Source: Alphaproteobacteria bacterium (GTDB taxonomy: Bacteria > Pseudomonadota > Alphaproteobacteria > Micropepsales > Micropepsaceae). From it: DNA of 43,572 bases. The stretch lies in assembly GCA_019242395.1 (NCBI GenBank), contig JAFAVP010000137.1:1-43572 (forward strand), in the 5' to 3' direction. How positions within the stretch are numbered: position 1 is the first letter of the stretch; each line of letters begins with the position of its first letter. The notes under the pieces were generated by a model. It had not been told where the DNA came from, made no database searches, and saw only the letters and a program-made list of their open reading frames with translations. A program made the position numbers and the translations under genes. Positions 10,155 through 18,757 of the stretch are shown one piece after another.

Positions 10155-11158
10155 TTCCCACCCGGCTTGTAGATGTGATCGAACACGCCCCCGTCGGCGA
10201 AGTGTGTGGCTTGCGCTTTCTGCCAACCGCCAAAGACCTCATCTACGCTGTAAAGCGGCAGCTTCTTGAGCTCGGGGTGCGAGGCAAGAATCTGCGCATC
10301 CCGGGGGCGATAGTGGTTCTTTGCTTCGATCTCCTGCGCTTCCTTCGAGTAGAGGAACTGGAGATAGGCCTCCGCCACCTTGCGGGTTTTGTGCTTGTCG
10401 GCATTTTTATCGACCACGGCTACCGGAGGCTCCGCGAGGATGGAAACTGTGGGATAGATGATGTCGAACTTGTCGCGTCCCATCTCGTCCAAAGCGAGAT
10501 ACGCTTCGTTTTCCCAGCAGATCAGGACGTCGCCGATGCCGCGCTCACCGAAGGTGGTAGTGGAGCCGCGCGCGCCGGTATCCAGCACCGGTACGTGCTT
10601 GTAGAGCTCCGCAACATAGGCTTTAGCCTTGTCCGCACTGCCTCCCGGCTTCTTCTCTGCATAGGCCCAGGCGGCCAGATATGCCCAGCGTGCGCCGCCA
10701 GAGGTCTTGGGATTCGGGACCACGATCTGAATGCCCGGTTTGATCAGGTCGGACCAATCGTGGATCTTCCAGGGATTGCCCTTCCGCACCAGGAACACGA
10801 TGGTGGACGTATAGGGTGTGCTGTTGTCAGGCAGGCGCTTTTGCCACCCTGCATCCATCAGGTGCCCAATCTTGGCGATCGAGTCGATGTCGTAGGCGAG
10901 CGCCAGGGTGACGACGTCGGCATCCAGCCCGTCGATCACGGCGCGAGCCTGCTTGCCCGAACCGCCATGACTCATGTTGACGGTGAGATTGTCTCCGGTT
11001 TTTGTTTTCCACTGCGCCGAGAAAGCGGTGTTGATGGCCTTGTACAGTTCGCGGGTGGGATCGTAGCTGACGTTAAGCAGCGTAACGTCTGCCGCGCTCG
11101 CCACGCCAGCCGCAAGGACGGCTACAGCGCCCAACAGGCACGCTGAAAGGGTGCGCAT
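10151..11158 (-). CDS. sbp: Sulfate ABC transporter substrate-binding protein
   Basis: Signal peptide; [73 protein letters not shown]. Confidence 0.94.
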   Translation of the reverse strand: MRTLSACLLGAVAVLAAGVASAADVTLLNVSYDPTRELYKAINTAFSAQWKTKTGDNLTVNMSHGGSGKQARAVIDGLDADVVTLALAYDIDSIAKIGHLMDAGWQKRLPDNSTPYTSTIVFLVRKGNPWKIHDWSDLIKPGIQIVVPNPKTSGGARWAYLAAWAYAEKKPGGSADKAKAYVAELYKHVPVLDTGARGSTTTFGERGIGDVLICWENEAYLALDEMGRDKFDIIYPTVSILAEPPVAVVDKNADKHKTRKVAEAYLQFLYSKEAQEIEAKNHYRPRDAQILASHPELKKLPLYSVDEVFGGWQKAQATHFADGGVFDHIYKPGGK

Positions 11159-11172
11159 GATATTTCTCCGGG

Positions 11173-12771
11173 TTAAAACGCCATCTGGGCGCGCAATGAA
11201 ACCGCATCGAGCCGGCCGCCGATGTCGCCGCCACTGGAATTCAGCCGCGAAGCGTCCGTGTGCTGATAATCAAGCATGAAGCGGATGGCGTTGTTGGGAT
11301 ACCAGTTCAACCCGGCCGTCCATATCTTCTGCTCGCCACCGCGGATCGCATCGGGCGCGGCCACTGTGTTGGGGCTGCCGGCATCGAAGTTCAGATCGAG
11401 CACGCTGTAGCGGGCGGCCAGTTCCCAGGCACCCCAACCCAGTTTGTCGAAGGAGAACTCATCGGCTGGGGAAGGTGACCCGTAAGCACCGCGTTCCGGG
11501 CGGTACGGCTTCGACTCGCCGGTGAGTACCCAACTCGCCTGCATGTACCAGCCGTCGAAGTTTGGATCGGCGAGAGAGCTGTCACGCCGGCTCACATCGT
11601 AGTGGAAGTAGCCGCCCTGGCCATAAAGGCTATGCCAATTGCCCGCTGCTTCGAGCCCGTAGGTGAGGATATGGTTGGCATTGAGCGTACCTGTGTCGAT
11701 GAGACGAATGCCGTTATCGTCGACATTGAGCTCCGGCCGCTCGCGGAAACGAATGGAGTCCGGAGCTTCACGGCCAGCAGCCAGATCGGCGGGCTTGATG
11801 ACGTAAGTGGAATCCGCACCAACTGCGAAGTTGGTGTCATCTCCCAGATCGAACCGGTATGCCGCGCGGCCAACCAAATTCGACTCTTCGTCGAAGACGC
11901 CGGATTCCCCCACCAGGCCGCCGGTGTACGATCCTGCGATAAAGTAGTTGTCGTCATAGGCAAAGATCGTTGCACCCTGCCGCCCGTCCGAGCCGCCGAT
12001 GCTGCGCTCGAGGTCGACAGGCTGAGCTCGCTCGAGGAAGAGCAGGTCAGCAGCGGAGGTAGAATCCTCGAAGCTTTCCGGCGTAGGATAGGCGCCGACG
12101 CGCAGATGAACTGGGGCCAGCCCGTCATACTGCAGGTAGGCGCTGGCGAGTGTGGCGCCTTCCACGCTCGAACCACCGAGGTCGTACAGGAACTCGTATG
12201 ACCAGTCTTTGTACAGGGTGCCGCTGAGTCCGAGACGCGCGCGCCGGAAGTTGCTGCCGCTGCTGAAGTCAATACCTGGCGGCAGCTTCCCCTGCGAGTA
12301 GTAGGCATTGTCGAACTGCAGCAGCGTGCGCAACGAGGCGCTGAAGTTGCCGTCAGCCGTCTTGAAGGTAGGGCGGCCGTTCTTGAATGACACGCTGACG
12401 TCCGACTGGCGCTGGGCCTGAATGTCGGCGTACTGGGCCGCCTGAGATCGCTTGAGGTCCTGAACCTCGGCCTCGATCTGAGCTACCTGGGAATCACTGA
12501 CTTCCGAAGACTGACTCGCTGCCGGCTGGGTCGCTCCGCCGGACATGTTGCTCGCCTGCGCCGTTCCGACCTGGGATCGGAGCCGGTGGATTTCTGCCTG
12601 CTGCTCTTCGATCACATGCTCCAAGCGGTCCAGACGCGCTGAGACACTGTCAACCGCATGGCGGAGATGGCGATGCTTTAGGTGGGCATCCTGCGCCACC
12701 GCTTGGCTTGCAAACAGAGCCCCAACCGCGGCCCCGATGCACAGCCGCGCATGCAAATTCGCTGAACGCAT
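11173..12771 (-). CDS. OprO/OprP-type (phosphate-selective porin family) outer-membrane porin
   Basis: Signal peptide, N-terminal coiled coil ([22 protein letters not shown]), [16 protein letters not shown]..., [31 protein letters not shown]-terminal RAQMAF. Confidence 0.85.
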   Translation of the reverse strand: MRSANLHARLCIGAAVGALFASQAVAQDAHLKHRHLRHAVDSVSARLDRLEHVIEEQQAEIHRLRSQVGTAQASNMSGGATQPAASQSSEVSDSQVAQIEAEVQDLKRSQAAQYADIQAQRQSDVSVSFKNGRPTFKTADGNFSASLRTLLQFDNAYYSQGKLPPGIDFSSGSNFRRARLGLSGTLYKDWSYEFLYDLGGSSVEGATLASAYLQYDGLAPVHLRVGAYPTPESFEDSTSAADLLFLERAQPVDLERSIGGSDGRQGATIFAYDDNYFIAGSYTGGLVGESGVFDEESNLVGRAAYRFDLGDDTNFAVGADSTYVIKPADLAAGREAPDSIRFRERPELNVDDNGIRLIDTGTLNANHILTYGLEAAGNWHSLYGQGGYFHYDVSRRDSSLADPNFDGWYMQASWVLTGESKPYRPERGAYGSPSPADEFSFDKLGWGAWELAARYSVLDLNFDAGSPNTVAAPDAIRGGEQKIWTAGLNWYPNNAIRFMLDYQHTDASRLNSSGGDIGGRLDAVSLRAQMAF

Positions 12772-12843
12772 AGTCCCCTGATCCCTCTAAAAACCGGCCA
12801 ACGAGAAGGGTGACGAGCCGGCCCCCGCAGCACCCGAATGGCG

Positions 12844-12871
12844 CTTGTATCTATAATGCCTACTGAGTCAA
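12844..12871 (-). promoter_or_regulatory. Predicted sigma70-type promoter of the porin-sulfate operon
   Basis: Minus strand TTGACT - 16 nt - TACAAG, about 75 nt upstream of the porin ATG. Confidence 0.45.
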
Positions 12872-12874
12872 TAG
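12860..12874. promoter_or_regulatory. Candidate regulator operator (15-bp dyad) overlapping the -35 box
   Basis: CTACTGAGTCAATAG: matches its own reverse complement at 12 of 15 positions; the exceptions are one mismatched base pair (positions 4 and 12) and the central base. Confidence 0.45.
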
Positions 12875-12926
12875 AGAATAAGTGCTAAATATGCAACACC
12901 GCTCCCCTGACGCATGGGCCTGCAAT

Positions 12927-13361
12927 TCAGGCGGCGCGGCGGGGGCGGCGCAAGGGCGCGGTAGAGGCGAGGTTGGAGGATTCCAGCACCGCAGCCGTCG
13001 CATCGCGGGCGGCCAGCAACACCTTGCGAATCGCGCAGGTCGCTTCGTCCACACAGTCGGCGCAGCGATGATAGGCCGTGGCGCTGACGCAGGGGCTGAG
13101 GGCGAGGGGCCCGTCCGTCTGGCGAATGACATCCGCAAACGTGATGTCTTTCGGGGCTCGCCCGAGCATATAGCCGCCCTGGCGGCCGCGAACGCTGCGG
13201 ACAATTCCCCGGCGCTTTAGATCCAGCAGTATCTGCTCAAGGAACTTGCGTGGCACTTTGGCCTGCGCCGCGATTTCGGAAATCATCATCGGCCGCTCGC
13301 CGGAGTGCTCTGACAACACCAGCAGCGCCCGCAAAGCGTACCGCCCTTTTTGGGAAAGCAT
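12927..13361 (-). CDS. Rrf2-family transcriptional regulator with four clustered cysteines
   Basis: MLSQKGRYALRALLVLSEHSGERPMMISEIAAQAKVPRKFLEQILLDLKRRGIVRSVRGRQGGYMLGRAPKDITFADVIRQTDGPLALSPCVSATAYHRCADCVDEATCAIR. ATG at 13361. Confidence 0.93.
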   Translation of the reverse strand: MLSQKGRYALRALLVLSEHSGERPMMISEIAAQAKVPRKFLEQILLDLKRRGIVRSVRGRQGGYMLGRAPKDITFADVIRQTDGPLALSPCVSATAYHRCADCVDEATCAIRKVLLAARDATAAVLESSNLASTAPLRRPRRAA

Positions 13362-13386
13362 CGGCCAAACCTTCGAATCCCGATTT

Positions 13387-13415
13387 GTTCTATCGAAATT
13401 TCCTAGGTCTTTCAA
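13387..13415 (-). promoter_or_regulatory. Predicted sigma70-type promoter of the Rrf2 gene
   Basis: Minus strand TTGAAA - 17 nt - TAGAAC between tRNA-Arg and the Rrf2 start. Confidence 0.5.
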
Positions 13416-13423
13416 GGAATGGC

Positions 13424-13500
13424 TGGCGACCCCGAGAGGATTCGAACCTCCGGCCTACAGATTAGGAATCTGCCGCTCTATCCTGCTGAGCTACGGGGTC
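13424..13500 (-). tRNA. tRNA-Arg (CCT)
   Basis: GACCCCGTAGCTCAGCAGGATAGAGCGGCAGATTCCTAATCTGTAGGCCGGAGGTTCGAATCCTCTCGGGGTCGCCA; acceptor GACCCCG/CGGGGTC, loop TTCCTAA, encoded CCA. Confidence 0.97.
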
Positions 13501-13540
13501 GTTGGGTTTTTATCGTCCCCCTCTTCATTTTCCTCAAGAG

Positions 13541-13770
13541 GCTTCGCCTATCAGGCGACGTTGCCAATCCTCCAATCAGCCCCGCTGAGATCATCATCTG
13601 CGGCTATCTGGTGATGTCGGGCGCAGGCGACACGTTCACGAACACCACCGGGTTTTCGCCGCTCACGCAGGTTTCCAACTCAGCCGCCCTGAATTTGGAA
13701 TACAAGATCATTTCCGATTTCAGCCAGCAGACCTGTGCGCCTACGCTCGGAACGTCGCGGACGCGGGGTG
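13541..13770 (+). pseudogene. C-terminal-like fragment of a lost gene beside tRNA-Arg
   Basis: Frame reads ...GDVANPPISPAEIIICGYLVMSGAGDTFTNTTGFSPLTQVSNSAALNLEYKIISDFSQQTCAPTLGTSR. Protein-like composition, but no start of its own after the tRNA, and it runs into the 3' end of a convergent gene. Boundaries approximate. Confidence 0.4.
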
Positions 13771-14796
13771 CGAACGGGCGTGGCTTTCTTCAGGCGCAAG
13801 GCTTTCATTCGCTGACTGGTGTTGGGCAGTGAACAATTCCGCCCGAAGCTCATCAAGCCCTTCAATGTCATGTGCACCTGAATTGACGATAGTGTTGAGG
13901 ATGCTGGGGTCTTCTGGAAGAGAATTATAGCCGAGCACAGATGTGACGTCGCTGATAAAATTGGCGGGGTCAGAAACCAAATCCTCGAAACGAAACGTAT
14001 GAAACCGCTCTCCGAAAACGTCAGTCCATCGGCGAATGATTGCGCCCAACTGTTGTTGCTGAATCATTGCTGGCTTGGATAGCCACGGGCGAACATCGGC
14101 AGCGGTCACTTTGACGTTTAGCGTGGCGAGAAGATCGTCCGTGCTAATCGCAGTGCCAGTCTCGCGCGCATAGATTTCAAACCAATCCATTTCTTCAAAG
14201 GGAAGGTGTGAATGCCGGGCACGGAGTGCTTCGATCTTCTCATCGTCAGACCCCGCGATATTCAAAAGTTTTGCCAGATGCAGAGCGAGCGCACGGCCCT
14301 TCGGCATGCCAAGGGCGCTTATTACGGCATGGTGTACCGCATGGCTCAGGTCGCGATCGACGGGATTGCGTGAGATGAAGATGACCTTTGCGTTAGGAAG
14401 GAACTTGCCAACGGCCGGGGGATCGCGCAGCAGTGCATATCCAGGGCTGATATCTCCGGTTAGGCGATCACCGGCTTGCGAAAAAAGGCCGAAGTACCAC
14501 GCCGGGTCTTTCCGTTCAGTAAGAACATAATGCCGAAACCATGCCCGTTCGCTCTCGGCAATGCTGCCGCTTTGGACCATTGGCGCGTGCGCCTGAATCT
14601 CTTTGAGGATGCTCCTGATCTGGTTTTGCGCGTTGCGGTCACGGGACAGTCGAAGTTCGCGCAGCAGCAGATAGCGCAACTCTTTGACCGGAGGCATCCA
14701 GTAACCGGGGCATGTCGCCAACACGCGATACAGCCATGTGGTGCCCGCCTTGGCGGCGCCGATACACAGAAAATCGGGGCGGCGGCCTCGTTCCAT
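13741..14796 (-). CDS. Sulfotransferase family protein
   Basis: RRPDFLCIGAAKAGTTWLYRVLATCPGYWMPPVKELRYL (5'-PSB-like), VIFISRNPVDRDLSH (3'-PB-like). Confidence 0.88.
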   Translation of the reverse strand: MERGRRPDFLCIGAAKAGTTWLYRVLATCPGYWMPPVKELRYLLLRELRLSRDRNAQNQIRSILKEIQAHAPMVQSGSIAESERAWFRHYVLTERKDPAWYFGLFSQAGDRLTGDISPGYALLRDPPAVGKFLPNAKVIFISRNPVDRDLSHAVHHAVISALGMPKGRALALHLAKLLNIAGSDDEKIEALRARHSHLPFEEMDWFEIYARETGTAISTDDLLATLNVKVTAADVRPWLSKPAMIQQQQLGAIIRRWTDVFGERFHTFRFEDLVSDPANFISDVTSVLGYNSLPEDPSILNTIVNSGAHDIEGLDELRAELFTAQHQSANESLAPEESHARSHPASATFRA

Positions 14797-14986
14797 TGCT
14801 CTACCCTAAAGCGATCTGTGCGTTGCACAAGGTGCGTTAGCGCAATACGAGGGAAACGAAGGCAACTGCAAGACACGGCGGTCTTCCTCGAAGTCTTGCA
14901 GAAGGAGAAGCTCGCAGACGCAAAATCCCGGATCGCCCAACAGGCGAGGAGGATATCCGTACCTGCTCGCCAATCCTCCGCAGTAG

Positions 14987-15418
14987 TTACAGTTTAAGCT
15001 GCCAGAGTTGGCGGGCGCTCAAACGAATGATGCGGCGGGTTTCCTCCCAGGAAACACGCGCGATGGCTTCGGCGGGCAAGAACCAGGCGCACTCGGAAAC
15101 GTCCGAGCCGGCGTGCGGCTCGCCGCGGGTCCAGCGGGCGCTGAAATCGATCAGCACGAAATGCGCGTCCACCGCGCCGTCCGCATCGCGCTCCATGAAA
15201 TCCACCACATCGATCAGCTCTCCGGTGGCGATCGTCAGCCCGGTCTCTTCCAGCACCTCGCGGGCGAGCGCTTCCATCAAGCGCTCTCCCATCTCGACCC
15301 GGCCGCCGGGAATGCTCCATTCGCCAATTCGCGGCGGCTGCCCGCGGCGGACGAGCAGCACCCGCTCCGGCCCCCGCCAAATAACCGCACCCACCGCCAC
15401 AATCGGCCCCTTCGCCAT
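14987..15418 (-). CDS. NUDIX hydrolase
   Basis: SIPGGRVEMGERLMEALAREVLEETGL matches the Nudix box GX5EX7REUXEEXGU. Confidence 0.94.
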   Translation of the reverse strand: MAKGPIVAVGAVIWRGPERVLLVRRGQPPRIGEWSIPGGRVEMGERLMEALAREVLEETGLTIATGELIDVVDFMERDADGAVDAHFVLIDFSARWTRGEPHAGSDVSECAWFLPAEAIARVSWEETRRIIRLSARQLWQLKL

Positions 15419-15505
15419 GCCTGCTGGTTACGCCCGGCAGCCCTTTGAATCCAAGCCGCCCGCCTGTATTGCTGTGGCTCAGGGGTGCGGTAAGGGAGAT
15501 TGCCG

Positions 15506-15997
15506 ATGAAGCGGCTCGGAGTTCTTGCGGGGGGGCTTGCCATGCTGGCCCTGCCGGCCCATGCGCTGGACAGCGCGCTTAGTCCGCAGGCCAACGCAGC
15601 CTTTCTCTCGGCGAACGCCAAGAAGCCGGGGGTGGTGGTTGAGGCGAGCGGGTTGCAGCACCGTCCTATCCATTCGGGCTATGGGAAGCGTCCGCACGCC
15701 GCCGATCTCGTCACCGTCAATTACAAGGGCACGCTGATCAACGGAACGGTGTTCGATGCTACGGAACCGGGCCTCCCAGCCCAGTTCACCGTCAACAAGC
15801 TCATCCCTGGATGGACGGAGGCTCTGCAGTTGATGCGCGAGGGCGACGAGTGGGAGCTGGTGATTCCGGCCAGCCTTGCTTATGGCGCCCGCGGGGCGGG
15901 AGACTCGATCCCGCCCAACCAGACGCTGGTTTTCGACCTGACGCTGATTTCCGTCAGCCCTCCGCCGCCGCCCCCACCGGGCAAGGAGAACCAATAG
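15506..15997 (+). CDS. FKBP-type peptidyl-prolyl cis-trans isomerase, exported
   Basis: Signal peptide; VTVNYKGTLINGTVFDATEPGLPAQFTVNKLIPGWTEALQLMREGDEWELVIPASLAYGARGAGDSIPPNQTLVFDLTLISV. Confidence 0.94.
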   Translation: MKRLGVLAGGLAMLALPAHALDSALSPQANAAFLSANAKKPGVVVEASGLQHRPIHSGYGKRPHAADLVTVNYKGTLINGTVFDATEPGLPAQFTVNKLIPGWTEALQLMREGDEWELVIPASLAYGARGAGDSIPPNQTLVFDLTLISVSPPPPPPPGKENQ

Positions 15998-16066
15998 GAT
16001 AATCTCCGAAGGGCGTGGGAAAGGCGTATCACTTCGCGCGTTGGAGCTTGGGCAGTAGAGGCTGGA

Positions 16067-18757
16067 TTGCAGGACTACATCAAGCAAGCCGCTGACGTGC
16101 TCCGCAAACTTGGCGGGCGCCTCTCTGGCGCCAACGTCCGGCAGGTACTTGCGCTGCTCCTGGTGGTCGCTTCCAGCGTATTGTTCTGGGCGAGCCGCGA
16201 CTACGCGGTCATTGCGCCTGACTGGGACGGGCAGGTGCGTGGAATCTCCTACGACCCCAGCCATCTTTTTACCGAAAAGCAGCATCGTCATGTCACGCCT
16301 GAGCAGATCGACCGTGATATGGCGCAGCTCGCCCAGATCACCGGCAGGGTGCGGACCTATTCGGTGGCGAATGGCCTTGATCGGGTGCCCGAGATCGCCC
16401 GCCGTTACGGCCTGACCGTATCCATCGGCTGCTGGATCAGCACCGATCTGGAGGAGAATGCCCGCGAAATCGACAAATGCATTCGTGTCGCCCTGAACAA
16501 CCGGCGCGTCATTGACCGCGTGTTCGTCGGCAACGAAGCGATGATGTTCGGTTACGTCAGCCCCGAGCAGCTGAACCGGTACATCAGGAAGGTGCGCGAA
16601 GCGCTTCCGGCCAGGATCAAGGTCACCACGGCGGAGCCCTGGTCCCAGTGGCTCCTATATCCGGAGATCGCAAAATACGTGGACATCGTATCCGTACACA
16701 TCATCCCATACTGGGAAGGAATTTCGATCGGCGACTCCCTGGTGTTCGCGCAGCACGCTTACAAGCACGTGCGGGACGTGATTCCAGATAAGCCGATCAT
16801 CGTGGGGGAAGCCGGTTGGCCATCAGAAGGCCGCACGCGCCGCTTTGCGGAACCGTCTCTCGCGAACGAAGCCTATTTCGTGCGCAGCTTCGTGCAACTC
16901 GCGATGCAGAAGGGCTGGGATTACTACATCGTCGAAGCCTACGACCAGCCTTGGAAGGGCGGCATGGGCGGCATGGAAGGCGCCGTCGGTGCCTATTGGG
17001 GGCTGTTCGACGCGCAGGGCCATCCCAAATTTGCCTTCGCCGGGATGCTGCGCAATTTCCCGCAGTGGCGAACCTACGCGTTTTTGGCCGGGCTCTTCTC
17101 GCTGTTGCTTGGCCTCTTGATCCTCAGCCGCATGCCGCGTGTGCGGCAGCCGGGTTACCTGGTCATGGGGGGCCTCGTGGCGCTGATCACCACGGGATTG
17201 CTGGTCCTACTGGACGCAACAACGCTGGAATACATCCAACCCAGCGACATCGCTGTGATCCTGGCGATGGTGCCGCTTATCCTGCTTGCGGGTGCCGTCA
17301 TTCTCACCGAAGGGATAGAATTGGTGGCAAGTCTCTGGCGCATGGAGCGGCGCACTGTCCCCGCCACTATTCCGCGGCAGCCGCCCCGCGTCTCCATCCA
17401 TGTTCCGATCTACAGCGAACCACCGGAAATGGTGATCGAGACTTTGAATGCGCTGGCAGGCCTCGACTACGAAAATTTCGAGGTCATCGTCCTCGATAAC
17501 AACACGCTGGATCCCGCAGTTTGGCGCCCAGTCGAGGCACATTGCGAAACGCTGCGGCCAGACTTCCGGTTCTTCCATCTGGACGGGGTGATGGGGTTCA
17601 AGGCGGGCGCGCTGAACGAGGCGCTTGCCCGCACCGATCCAGCCGCCGAATTCATTGCTGTGATCGACAGCGATTACCAAGTCGAGCCGTTCTGGCTACG
17701 CCGTTCGCTGCCCTATTTCACTTCACCAGAGGTCGCGCTGGTGCAGGCGCCGCAAGACTACCGGGACAGCGCGAAAAGCACCTTCAAGTCCATGTGCTAT
17801 GAGGAGTATCGCGGGTTCTTCCACATCGGGATGGTGGAGCGAAACGAAAACGACGCGATTATCCAGCACGGCACCATGACAGTTGTCCGGCGAAGCGCGC
17901 TCGAACAGGTGGGCGGCTGGAGCACATGGTGCATTACGGAAGACACGGAATTGGGGCTGAAACTTTTCGAGGCAGGATACGGAGCGGCTTACATTGCAGA
18001 AAGTATGGGCAAGGGCCTTACGCCGGACACGTTGAGCGCCTTCATGACGCAGCGCTATCGCTGGGTATATGGTGCGATGCAAATCATGAAGCGTCATGCT
18101 GGCGCCATCTTTTTAGGGCGCGAGAAGCTGCATTGGGCGCAGCGCTATCACTTTCTGAGCGGCTGGTTGCCGTGGATCTCCGATGGTTTGGCGCTGGTGA
18201 TTACCGTCTTGGCGCTGTTCTGGACCTTCCTGCTCAGTGTTGCGCCACGGCATTTCGATGTGCCGATGATGGCGCTCTCCGGCGCAGCGATTGCGCTGTT
18301 CGCGGCGAAGACCGTCAAGACACTGCTGCTGTACCCAAAGAAGGTCCGTTCGGGGACGAAGGGGGCGGTCTTTGCCTCCACGGCAGGCCTGGCGCTCACC
18401 CACACTGTAGCCAAAGCGGTATGGAGCGGCATCTTCACATCAGGCAAGCCATTCCTGCGTACGCCGAAATGCGAAGATCCAGCATCGCTGGGTCAGGTGC
18501 TGCGGCTGGCCTGGCAGGAAACCACTCTGCTGGCGCTGACTGTGGTTGCAATTGCGGGAATAATGATAGGTCGCGGCTTCGACGATCCCGCTGCCGTTCT
18601 TTGGATGGCAATGCTCTTCATTCAAAGTCTGCCCTATCTGGCGACGACAGTCACGGCAGCGTTAAGCGCGCGGTCTAACGCCCTTATCGCTGACTCTGCT
18701 GTTGTCGTGCCGCTGCCGCTCGCGCCGGGTAAGCCTGATCTGCCCAAAGCGGCTTAA
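16067..18757 (+). CDS. GH17-like + GT2 membrane beta-glucan synthase (NdvB-type)
   Basis: N-terminal GH17-like GISYDPSHLF...RVFVGNEAMMF...PIIVGEAGWPSEGRTRR; TM segments; GT2 VSIHVPIYSEPPEMVIETLNALAGLDYENFEVIVLDNNT, AVIDSDYQVEPFWL, TEDTELGLKL, QRYRWVYGAMQI. TTG start. Confidence 0.88.
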   Translation: MQDYIKQAADVLRKLGGRLSGANVRQVLALLLVVASSVLFWASRDYAVIAPDWDGQVRGISYDPSHLFTEKQHRHVTPEQIDRDMAQLAQITGRVRTYSVANGLDRVPEIARRYGLTVSIGCWISTDLEENAREIDKCIRVALNNRRVIDRVFVGNEAMMFGYVSPEQLNRYIRKVREALPARIKVTTAEPWSQWLLYPEIAKYVDIVSVHIIPYWEGISIGDSLVFAQHAYKHVRDVIPDKPIIVGEAGWPSEGRTRRFAEPSLANEAYFVRSFVQLAMQKGWDYYIVEAYDQPWKGGMGGMEGAVGAYWGLFDAQGHPKFAFAGMLRNFPQWRTYAFLAGLFSLLLGLLILSRMPRVRQPGYLVMGGLVALITTGLLVLLDATTLEYIQPSDIAVILAMVPLILLAGAVILTEGIELVASLWRMERRTVPATIPRQPPRVSIHVPIYSEPPEMVIETLNALAGLDYENFEVIVLDNNTLDPAVWRPVEAHCETLRPDFRFFHLDGVMGFKAGALNEALARTDPAAEFIAVIDSDYQVEPFWLRRSLPYFTSPEVALVQAPQDYRDSAKSTFKSMCYEEYRGFFHIGMVERNENDAIIQHGTMTVVRRSALEQVGGWSTWCITEDTELGLKLFEAGYGAAYIAESMGKGLTPDTLSAFMTQRYRWVYGAMQIMKRHAGAIFLGREKLHWAQRYHFLSGWLPWISDGLALVITVLALFWTFLLSVAPRHFDVPMMALSGAAIALFAAKTVKTLLLYPKKVRSGTKGAVFASTAGLALTHTVAKAVWSGIFTSGKPFLRTPKCEDPASLGQVLRLAWQETTLLALTVVAIAGIMIGRGFDDPAAVLWMAMLFIQSLPYLATTVTAALSARSNALIADSAVVVPLPLAPGKPDLPKAA

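Noticed and set aside
10175-11146. 323-aa plus-strand ORF antisense to sbp
   Set aside because: Shadow ORF of a strongly supported gene in GC-rich DNA; no recognisable protein features.
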